Positions 1 through 6,675 of a stretch of DNA of 64,000 bases are shown here, one piece after another. The notes under the pieces were generated by a model, which saw only the letters and a program-made list of their open reading frames with translations, was not told the origin of the DNA and made no database searches. Position numbers and translations under genes: made by a program. This DNA is from Lutibaculum baratangense AMV1 (lineage in GTDB: Bacteria > Pseudomonadota > Alphaproteobacteria > Rhizobiales > Tepidamorphaceae), in contig NZ_AWXZ01000035.1 of assembly GCF_000496075.1 (NCBI RefSeq), positions 186,001 through 250,000 on the forward strand. Reading direction: 5' to 3'. Numbering within the stretch: the first letter of the stretch is position 1; each line of letters opens with the position of its first letter.

Positions 1-395
1 GCGGGCTCGTCTATCCCATGCCCGTCGATGGCGGGCTCGGCGTCCACTACACCGTCGACATGGCCGGACAGGGCCGCTTCGGACCGGACGTGGAGTGGCT
101 CGACCACGACGACCCCGCGCGCATCGACTACGCGGTCGACCCCAGCCGCGGCGATGGATTCTACGCGGCGATCCGGCGCTACTGGCCCGGTCTTCCGGAC
201 GCGAGCCTCGTGCCCGCCTATAGCGGCGTCCGGCCGAAGGTCGGGGCGCGGGGCGGGCCGGCAGGGGATTTCCTGCTGCACGGGCCCCGGGAGACGGGGC
301 TGCCCGGCTATATCTCGCTCTACGGCATCGAATCGCCCGGCCTCACCTCGAGCCTCGCCATCGCGGCGCGGGTCGGCGACCTCACGGGCGCCTGA
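1..395 (+). CDS. FAD-dependent oxidoreductase, L-2-hydroxyglutarate oxidase-like (3' part)
   Basis: Only the last 130 or so codons are in the window; the frame is open from position 3 and stops with TGA at 393-395. The segment [15 protein letters not shown] followed by GPDVEW, and the ending [22 protein letters not shown] then LTSSLAIA, match the C-terminal part of LhgO/L-2-hydroxyglutarate dehydrogenase-like DAO-family flavoproteins. These oxidise L-2-hydroxyglutarate to 2-oxoglutarate and pass electrons to the quinone pool or oxygen. The N-terminal FAD-binding GxGxxG motif lies outside the window, so substrate and length cannot be judged. No link to the following regulator is visible. Confidence 0.75.
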   Translation, partial: GLVYPMPVDGGLGVHYTVDMAGQGRFGPDVEWLDHDDPARIDYAVDPSRGDGFYAAIRRYWPGLPDASLVPAYSGVRPKVGARGGPAGDFLLHGPRETGLPGYISLYGIESPGLTSSLAIAARVGDLTGA

Positions 396-601
396 CCGGC
401 ACGAAGCCGTACCCAGCGTCAATTTCGCTGAACCGCGCCACCTGGATGATCCTTTTTCGTGGCCGCTCCGTAGACATCCCGATTTGCGCCCTCATCGCAT
501 GTCGGTGATGCTCAGAGGATTGACCGTGCACTGGACTTCCGTCGCGTCGCACACGATCAATCCCTAAGAGGGCGGGCCCGCTCACAAGAAAAAGCCTGCA
601 T

Positions 602-1636
602 GTGAACAGCATGATTTCCGATGAAAGCAGCTCGAAGTCCAGGATGGGATGCGAGTACTTCGACATCCTCGAGGAGCGGGGGCATGTCGGGGTCTGGACG
701 TGGAACCTCGTCGACGACGAGCTCGACTGGTCTGACGGCCTCTACCGGCTGTTCGGACTCGTGCCGGGACACGGGCGCCCGACGCGCGAGTTCTTCCATT
801 CGATGATCCATCCGGAGGACCGCCCGCTGCAATTGAAGCGGGCGCAGGCCATGCGCGACGGGTTGGCGCTGAGCTTCGATTTCCGGCTGATCCGGCCGAA
901 CGGCTCCGTGCGCTGGATGACCACGAAGACGGAGTCGCTGTCGGATCGCGACGGGCGGCCGGTGCGCGTCGTCGGCATCGTGCTCGACATCACGGCGCGC
1001 AAGCGCCTCGAGGGCGAGCTCGGGGCGTCGACCGAGCGGTTCAAGGCCCTGGCCGCCGCCGCGGGCGGTCTCGTGTTCGCGGCGCATACGGATGGAAGCG
1101 CCGAACTGCTTTCCGACCCGCAGGGTCTGTTCGAAGGCGCGTTGATGGACGGCCTCGAGAGTTGGATCGACCTTCTCGCGCCGGAGGACCGGCCTCCGGC
1201 CCGTCACGCGTGGGAGCGTGCGGTGGCGCATGGCGAGCCGCTGGAGATCGACTGCCGGCTGGCGTCCGGGGAGGTGGACGGACACAGCTTCCGGGTTCAC
1301 ATGACACCGGTCGCCTCGTCGGACGGCCAGACGCGGGAGTGGCTGGGCTTGTGCCGGGATTTCGGACTCGCCGGCCTCGGGAGCGTCGCGGGCGAAGAGG
1401 CGCATCAGCCGACCGGCGCCCAGCTCCGCGCCGCCCGGGGCATCCTCAACTGGTCGGTGCGCGAGCTGGCAGAAGCCGCCGACATCTCCGTCTCGACGAT
1501 CCGCCGGCTCGAGGAGATGGACGGGGCGCCGCCGAGCTTCGAGCCGAAGCTGGCCGAGGTGCAGAAGGCGCTGGAGGCGGCCGGTGTCGAGTTCATCTTT
1601 CCGCAGCTCGGCCAGCCGGCCGTGCGCCCGCGCTGA
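602..1636 (+). CDS. PAS-PAS sensory protein with C-terminal XRE-type HTH domain
   Basis: This 344-residue soluble protein starts at GTG 602 (an ATG at 611 is possible). Residues about 20-135 form a PAS_3-like fold: WTWNLVDDELDWSDGLYRLFG, then SVRWM, ending VVGIVLDITARKR. Residues about 143-255 look like a second, weaker PAS domain. Residues about 270-340 resemble a Cro/C1-type helix-turn-helix (QLRAARGILNWSVRELAEAA, SVSTIRRLEE). There is no kinase, cyclase or membrane segment, so the protein is probably a one-component transcription regulator whose PAS domain binds a small ligand or flavin. It lies alone, 364 bases upstream of the chemotaxis block, and could control it, but that is only inference from position. 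Confidence 0.7.
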   Translation: MNSMISDESSSKSRMGCEYFDILEERGHVGVWTWNLVDDELDWSDGLYRLFGLVPGHGRPTREFFHSMIHPEDRPLQLKRAQAMRDGLALSFDFRLIRPNGSVRWMTTKTESLSDRDGRPVRVVGIVLDITARKRLEGELGASTERFKALAAAAGGLVFAAHTDGSAELLSDPQGLFEGALMDGLESWIDLLAPEDRPPARHAWERAVAHGEPLEIDCRLASGEVDGHSFRVHMTPVASSDGQTREWLGLCRDFGLAGLGSVAGEEAHQPTGAQLRAARGILNWSVRELAEAADISVSTIRRLEEMDGAPPSFEPKLAEVQKALEAAGVEFIFPQLGQPAVRPR

Positions 1637-2000
1637 CCTCTCCGATCCTGCCGCGGTGCCACGGCAGCGGACGAATCTCCAGTCGGACGCGTGATTCCGT
1701 AGAGAGTCTCGACAGTCGACGCGCATATGCTGCAGAATCGACGCGTTTATACTGAGAACTCGGCTTAAATCTCTAGAAACAAAACAGTTCTACGCTCCTC
1801 TCCGGTGGTGGTCCCGATCTCGGGCCGCCGTCACGAAGTTCGTGGGGACGGCGGAGCCTATGCTCCGGCGGACCCTAGATAACGCGCCTCCGGGCGCATC
1901 CGTCCCGTGCGGTGCCCCCGGTGCCGCCGACAGCCCCTGCAGCGGGGCCGCCATTGGGTGGAAGGCGGGGACGGAACAACAATCAGAGAGGGGACAGCAA
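1637..2000. other. 364-base intergenic region upstream of the chemotaxis block
   Basis: No coding gene is seen here. It holds a short hairpin without a T tract just after the PAS gene (CTGCCG 1648-1653 with CGGCAG 1662-1667), a pair of direct repeats at 1716-1754 overlapping a TATACT that could be a -10 box (1748-1753), and an inverted repeat CCGCCGTC (1825-1832) / GACGGCGG (1847-1854) with an inner CACGAA/TTCGTG arm. The ribosome binding site AGAGAGGGGAC at 1986-1996 serves the next gene. Promoter assignment is by eye only. Confidence 0.5.
1716..1754. repeat. Two 17-bp direct repeats at a 22-bp offset, possible operator
   Basis: TCGACGCG at 1716-1723 recurs at 1738-1745, and the match extends so that 14 of 17 positions agree (1716-1732 against 1738-1754). 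The offset of 22 bp is about two helical turns, typical of tandem sites on one DNA face. A weaker third copy with one extra base, TCGGACGCG, begins at 1683, 33 bp upstream of the first. The second copy covers the sequence TATACT. No regulator is identified. Confidence 0.45.
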
Positions 2001-2591
2001 ATGAAGAACACGATCCTGAAAGTCTCGGCCATCGCGGCGGTCATGGCGGCTGCGGCGACGCCCGCACTCGCTTCCGACGACCACGTCGCGCCGATCCGCG
2101 ACTACGTGAATGCGGAGCTCATGCAGGCCCTGCAGGATCCGGCCGTCATCGCGGCGATCAGGGAGCAGAACGAGGAGACGGGGGCCTTCGGCCAGGCCAA
2201 GGTCGACGAGCTCGATCTGCAGTGGCGGCAGGAGGTGAAGGACGGCGGCGGTCCGCTGATGGAAGAGACGATGGCATCCGCCCTGTCCGACTACCTGAAG
2301 GGCGTGAAGGACGGCCAGCAGGGGATGATCACCGAGCTCTTCGTCATGGACGCCAAGGGCCTGAACGTCGGGCAGAGCGACCCGACCTCGGACTTCTGGC
2401 AGGGCGACGAGGCCAAGTGGCAGAAGACCTATGGCGCGGGCAGCCGCGAGATCTTCGTCGACGAGGTCGAGCACGACGAGTCGACGCAGACCCTGCAGTC
2501 CCAGGCGAGCGTCGCGATCGTCGATCCGGAGAGCGACGAGCTCGTCGGGGCCGTCACCATCGGCATCAACCTCGAACTGCTCGCGATGTGA
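2001..2591 (+). CDS. Exported PDC/Cache-like sensor protein
   Basis: This 196-residue protein has a clear signal peptide: MKNTILKVSAIAAVMAAAA, cleaved around ALA-SDD near residue 25. Start ATG 2001 follows a good ribosome binding site. The mature part contains DAKGLNVGQSDPTSDFWQGD followed by EAKWQKTY, a pattern I associate with periplasmic PDC/single-Cache sensor folds, and ends in a beta-rich segment (SVAIVDPESDELVGAVTIGI). It has no membrane anchor or output domain. It lies 27 bases upstream of a membrane chemoreceptor on the same strand, so the two are probably co-transcribed. It may be a soluble ligand-binding partner of that receptor. The ligand is unknown. Confidence 0.65.
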   Translation: MKNTILKVSAIAAVMAAAATPALASDDHVAPIRDYVNAELMQALQDPAVIAAIREQNEETGAFGQAKVDELDLQWRQEVKDGGGPLMEETMASALSDYLKGVKDGQQGMITELFVMDAKGLNVGQSDPTSDFWQGDEAKWQKTYGAGSREIFVDEVEHDESTQTLQSQASVAIVDPESDELVGAVTIGINLELLAM

Positions 2592-2618
2592 TCGACGACG
2601 CGTAGGGAGTAGAGTGCC

Positions 2619-4517
2619 ATGTCTCGCTTCATGCCGAGCCCGTTCGGCCGAACGCGGTCGATAGGGTTCAAGGCCGCCATCGCCACGGCCGTGCCTGTCC
2701 TCATAGGTATCGCGGCGCTCGTCGCGCTCGAGCTCAAGAATCTCCGTGATTCCGTCTACGAGCAGGCCGAGATGAGCACGTCCGACATCGTCCAGCTGAT
2801 GTCGAACCAGATGGCCGGCGGCGTGAAATGGGGCAAGGCCGATGTCGTCGACAAGGTCTACGCGGATCTCGTCGCCGGCTCGGACAACGAGCTCTCGAAC
2901 CTCCTGGTCCTGAACCGGGACGGGGCTGTCGTGACGAGCTTCGACAGCCCCAGCCTCGCGAGCTTCGGCGCGCTGGCGTCCCTGACGGAAGCATCGGCGG
3001 AGCGGTTGGCCGCCGGCGAGGTGGTGACCGGTTGGGAGGGCGGACATCTCGTCGTCCTCGCGCCGATCATGCCGGGCGGCGAGCGGCTCGGCACGCTGGC
3101 CACGGCCTGGGATCAATCCAGGCTCGAGAGCCTCGCAGCCGACAAGATGATGAAGGGCGCGTTGTTCGGGCTCCTTCTGGCGGCGATGGTCGTGGGTGTC
3201 GTCGCCCTGTTCCTGTCGCGCAGCGTCACCCGGCCGATCCGCGAGGTGACCGACGTCATGACGGCGCTGGCGGCGGGCGACAACCAGGTGACGGTGCCGT
3301 ATGTCGGGCGGTCCGACGAGGTCGGCCGCATGGCCCAGGCGGTCGAGACCTTCAAGCAGGCGGCCGTGGAGAAGCTGCGTGTGGAGGCTGAGGCAGCGGA
3401 GCGGCGGCGGGAGGCCGAGAGCGAGCGGGCGGCGTCCGAGGAGAGCCGGCGTGCGGCCTCCGAGGAGCAGGAGATCGTGGTCGGCGAGATCGGCCGCGGC
3501 CTGTCGCGGCTGTCCGACGGCGATCTCGGCTACCGGATCGCGCGCGCCTTCCCGGCGAATTACGAGCAGCTGAAGGCGGACTTCAACGGCGCGATGGCGC
3601 AGCTCGAGGAGGCGATGCGCACGATCGCGGCCTCGACGACGGCGATCCGCTCGGGCACGGGCGAGATCAGCCAGGCCTCCGACGACCTGTCGCGGCGCAC
3701 CGAGCAGCAGGCGGCGAGCCTCGAAGAGACGGCCGCCGCCCTCGACGAGATCACGGCGACCGTGAAGCGCACGGCGGACGGGGCCGGCCACGCCCGCGAC
3801 GTGGTCGGCCGCACGACGTCGCTCGCCGAGCAGTCGGGCGCGGTGGTCGGCGACGCGGTGAAGGCGATGAGCGGCATCGAGGCGTCCTCGAAGGAGATCT
3901 CGCAGATCATCGGCGTGATCGACGAGATCGCCTTCCAGACGAACCTGCTCGCGCTGAACGCGGGCGTCGAGGCGGCGCGTGCGGGCGACGCCGGCAAGGG
4001 CTTCGCGGTCGTCGCGAGCGAGGTGCGCGCGCTCGCCCAGCGCTCGGCGGAGGCGGCGAAGGAGATCAAGGGCCTGATCGACAACTCGACGGCGCAGGTC
4101 GACCAGGGCGTCGACCTCGTCGCCCGCACCGGCGAGGCGCTGAAGGAGATCGCCGCGCAGGTCGCCGAGATCAACGCCATCGTGCGCGACATCTCGGCCT
4201 CGGCGCAGGAGCAGGCGACCGGCCTCGCCGAGGTCAACACCGCCGTCAACCAGATGGACCAGGTGACGCAGCAGAACGCGGCGATGGTCGAGCAGCAGAC
4301 GGCGGCCTCGCACACGCTGTCCAGCGAGACGGGCGAGCTCGTCCGCCTCGTCTCGCGCTTCCGCCTGACGGGCGAGGCCCGGAAGGCGCATGCCGCAGAG
4401 CCGGCCGAGGCCCGGCGTCCCGCGCCCGCACGGCCGGCCCGGCGCCCGGCCACGCACGGCAACGCCGCCCTCCGCATGGAGCCCGCCAACGAGGACCAGG
4501 GCTGGGAGGAGTTCTGA
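2619..4517 (+). CDS. Methyl-accepting chemotaxis protein with periplasmic sensor domain
   Basis: This 632-residue transmembrane chemoreceptor has TM1 at about residues 13-35, a periplasmic domain of about 140 residues, TM2 at about 180-203, HAMP at about 203-255 and a long cytoplasmic signalling hairpin. The conserved tip EIAFQTNLLALNAGVEAARA lies near residues 430-450. The periplasmic part (QMAGGVKWGKADVVDKVY, then LLVLNRDGAVV) resembles a Cache-like fold. The last five residues are GWEEF, which fits the aromatic-x-x-aromatic tether that recruits CheR/CheB in receptors such as Tar (NWETF). The receptor is probably adapted by the CheR, CheB and CheD encoded downstream. A strong terminator follows at 4562-4600. 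Confidence 0.9.
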   Translation: MSRFMPSPFGRTRSIGFKAAIATAVPVLIGIAALVALELKNLRDSVYEQAEMSTSDIVQLMSNQMAGGVKWGKADVVDKVYADLVAGSDNELSNLLVLNRDGAVVTSFDSPSLASFGALASLTEASAERLAAGEVVTGWEGGHLVVLAPIMPGGERLGTLATAWDQSRLESLAADKMMKGALFGLLLAAMVVGVVALFLSRSVTRPIREVTDVMTALAAGDNQVTVPYVGRSDEVGRMAQAVETFKQAAVEKLRVEAEAAERRREAESERAASEESRRAASEEQEIVVGEIGRGLSRLSDGDLGYRIARAFPANYEQLKADFNGAMAQLEEAMRTIAASTTAIRSGTGEISQASDDLSRRTEQQAASLEETAAALDEITATVKRTADGAGHARDVVGRTTSLAEQSGAVVGDAVKAMSGIEASSKEISQIIGVIDEIAFQTNLLALNAGVEAARAGDAGKGFAVVASEVRALAQRSAEAAKEIKGLIDNSTAQVDQGVDLVARTGEALKEIAAQVAEINAIVRDISASAQEQATGLAEVNTAVNQMDQVTQQNAAMVEQQTAASHTLSSETGELVRLVSRFRLTGEARKAHAAEPAEARRPAPARPARRPATHGNAALRMEPANEDQGWEEF

Positions 4518-4826
4518 TCTCTGCGTGAAGGCCCCCGCCCCGACATAGGCACAGAGTAAGAGGGCGCGGCCGCCATGCACATGGCGCCGCGCCCTTGTTG
4601 CGTCTGCCAGGCGCAGGTCCGGCCGCCGGCGAAGGTTCGCCGACCACCCAAAATTTGCTCCCGAAGCTTCGCCGAAGGCAGAAAGTGCCAAGTGATCCGC
4701 AGATTAAGCCGTTGAGCCATTAGCGGAAATTTAGGCTCTTCCGTGTCACCTATCGGTTGCCGCACCCGCCGATGCTTCGACGGTAAAGGCGGAGCGGGCG
4801 CCCCCGCAGAAAGCGTGGGGCGCGTG
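4518..4826. other. Intergenic region: terminator and leader of the globin receptor
   Basis: About 309 bases separate two receptor genes. The left part holds a terminator hairpin (4562-4600). The right part (about 4690-4826) is slightly AT-richer and could hold the promoter of the globin-coupled receptor, but no convincing -35/-10 pair is seen. The receptor frame is open from 4743 and ATG 4827 is chosen as start because the globin fold begins soon after it. Confidence 0.45.
4562..4600 (+). terminator. Rho-independent terminator after the first chemoreceptor
   Basis: GGGCGCGG (4562-4569) pairs with CCGCGCCC (4587-4594), extended inward by CGCCATG/CATGGCG with a 2-3 base loop, followed by TTGTTG. 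The stem is long and very G+C-rich. It separates the receptor at 2619-4517 from the globin receptor gene. Confidence 0.75.
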
Positions 4827-6353
4827 ATGATCGGGAAGAAATCCGTGGACGTGAAACATCTTCTGGCCGAGCGTCTGAAGTTCATCGAACTCGACGGGGC
4901 CACCTGCGGCGAACTCAGAAAGATCAAGCCGATCCTCGACGAGGAGGTGCCGGCCGCCCTGGCGCTGTTCTACGAGAAAATCGCAGCCGAGCCGGCCGTC
5001 GCGCGGTTCTTTTCGAACCCCGAGCACATGAGCCGCGCCAAGCGCGCGCAGGCCGGTCACTGGTCGAACATCGCGAACGGCGACTTCAACGAGCACTACC
5101 TGGACGGCGTGACGACCGTCGGGAAGACCCATGCGAGGATCGGACTCGAGCCGCGCTGGTACATTGGCGGCTACGCCCTGATCGCCGACGAGGTGATCCG
5201 CGCGCTCGTCCAGAGGTTGCGCTCGCGCTGGGCGTTCCAGGGGCAGGCCCAGGCGGACGCGCTCGGCCGGTCGATCGGCGCCTTCGTGAAGGCCGTCCTG
5301 CTCGACATGGACCTTGCCATCTCCGTCTATATCGAGGCGGCGGAGGAGGCCCGGCGCCGCGAGGAAGAGAAGCGCCACGCTGCGGAAGCGGAGCGGGCCC
5401 AGGCCATGAGCCTGATCGAGGCGGGCCTGGCGCGGCTCGCGCAAGGCGACCTCGCCGTGCGTGTCGAGGGCCCCGTCGCACCGGCTTTCCAGAAGCTCAA
5501 AGACGACTTCAATCACGCCGCGGAACGCCTCGAGGCCGCCATGCAGACGGTGGCGGAGCGCGCCGGCGGTATACGCGCGGCGGCCGGCGAGATCAGCCAG
5601 GCCTCGGGCGACCTCTCGCGTCGCACGGAGACGCAGGCCGCGAGCCTCGAGGAGACCGCGGCGGCGCTCGACGAGATCACGGCCACTGTCCGGCAGACCG
5701 CACAAGGGACCCGGAAGGCCGGCGAAGCCGTCGGCGAGGCGACGAGAGAGGCCGAGGAGAGCGGTCGGGTGGTCGAGCAGGCCGTCACGGCGATGAACGC
5801 GATCGAAGGCTCGGCGAAAGAGATCTCGCAGATCATCGGCGTCATCGACGAGATCGCCTTCCAGACGAACCTTCTCGCGCTGAACGCGGGCGTCGAGGCG
5901 GCCCGCGCCGGCGAGGCCGGAAAGGGCTTCGCCGTCGTCGCGCAGGAAGTCCGTGCGCTCGCGCAGCGCTCGGCCGACGCGGCCCGCGAGATCAAGTCGC
6001 TGATCCAGACGTCGGGTGAGCAGGTCGAGACGGGCGTCGCGCTCGTGGGAAGGACCGGACAGGCGCTGCACCGCATCGTCGACAAGGTCCAGAGCATCAA
6101 CGGGCTCATCTCCACGATTGCGTCGTCCACGGCCGAGCAGGCGACGGGGCTCGGCGAGGTGAACACGGCCGTCAACCAGATGGACCAGGTGACGCAGCAG
6201 AACGCCGCGATGGTCGAGGAGGCGACGGCCGCCTCCCAGAGCCTCGCGAAGGACGCTGCGGAATTGTCCCGCCTCGTTGCGCAGTTCCGCCTCGGCGCCG
6301 CGGCCGGGCGGTCCGACGACATGGCGCGGCCGCGCCTGCGCCGGGCGTCCTGA
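4827..6353 (+). CDS. Globin-coupled aerotaxis chemoreceptor (HemAT-like)
   Basis: This is a cytosolic 508-residue receptor with no membrane segment. Residues about 8-160 are a protoglobin-type sensor globin. THARIGLEPRWYIGGYALIA carries the proximal haem-ligand His102 and the GLxPxWY signature of globin-coupled sensors such as HemAT. A short linker (residues about 175-195, EEARRREEEKRHAAEAERAQ) leads to the MCP signalling hairpin with tip EIAFQTNLLALNAGVEAARA near residue 345. In the family, oxygen binding to haem changes CheA activity and drives aerotaxis. ATG 4827 is preferred over an upstream in-frame ATG at 4743. The C-terminus (RPRLRRAS) lacks the GWEEF tether of the two neighbouring receptors. 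Confidence 0.92.
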   Translation: MIGKKSVDVKHLLAERLKFIELDGATCGELRKIKPILDEEVPAALALFYEKIAAEPAVARFFSNPEHMSRAKRAQAGHWSNIANGDFNEHYLDGVTTVGKTHARIGLEPRWYIGGYALIADEVIRALVQRLRSRWAFQGQAQADALGRSIGAFVKAVLLDMDLAISVYIEAAEEARRREEEKRHAAEAERAQAMSLIEAGLARLAQGDLAVRVEGPVAPAFQKLKDDFNHAAERLEAAMQTVAERAGGIRAAAGEISQASGDLSRRTETQAASLEETAAALDEITATVRQTAQGTRKAGEAVGEATREAEESGRVVEQAVTAMNAIEGSAKEISQIIGVIDEIAFQTNLLALNAGVEAARAGEAGKGFAVVAQEVRALAQRSADAAREIKSLIQTSGEQVETGVALVGRTGQALHRIVDKVQSINGLISTIASSTAEQATGLGEVNTAVNQMDQVTQQNAAMVEEATAASQSLAKDAAELSRLVAQFRLGAAAGRSDDMARPRLRRAS

Positions 6354-6355
6354 GG

Positions 6356-6661
6356 ATGGCGACCTTCGTCGCATGGTGCGCCGGCGCGGCGATGGCCTCG
6401 GCGACGCTCGCCGTCGCTCTCGCCGCGCCCGTGCCGTCCGACGCTCGCGCGGTGGCCGCGGTCTTCCCGCCCTGGTGGACGGTCGAGAGGGCCTACGCCG
6501 CAGCGAGTGACGCCGGACACGTTCTGGGGCCCGGCATGTGGAGGAACGTGCTCGTGCTGCGGCCTTCCGAGGATCTGGCATCCCGCCTGTCGGCGATGGG
6601 TGCCTGGATCGTGGTCGATGCCGACATGCTTGGTTGCAGCCCGCAGGAAGCGGGCACGTGA
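6356..6661 (+). CDS. Small exported or membrane-anchored protein with FPPWW motif, function unknown
   Basis: This 101-residue protein begins two bases after the stop of the globin receptor and ends just upstream of the next receptor, so it is almost certainly co-transcribed with both. Residues 4-24 (FVAWCAGAAMASATLAVALAA) form a signal peptide or single membrane helix. The rest has VFPPWWTVERAYAAA, then NVLVLRPS and a short ending with one Cys. I recall similar small FPPWW proteins in related bacteria without an assigned role. Its position between two chemoreceptors suggests an accessory periplasmic role in receptor sensing, which is inference. Confidence 0.6.
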   Translation: MATFVAWCAGAAMASATLAVALAAPVPSDARAVAAVFPPWWTVERAYAAASDAGHVLGPGMWRNVLVLRPSEDLASRLSAMGAWIVVDADMLGCSPQEAGT

Positions 6662-6675
6662 AGGGGGAGGCGGGG

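Noticed and set aside
1825-1854. Hairpin CCGCCGTC/GACGGCGG as terminator of the PAS gene
   Set aside because: It is about 190 bases after the stop and lacks a T tract; more likely part of the leader or an operator of the next gene.
1983-4691. A 902-codon open frame on the minus strand opposite the Cache-like protein and first chemoreceptor
   Set aside because: Low-complexity Arg/Leu/Asp-rich translation, antisense to two recognisable proteins; no ribosome binding site or known motif.
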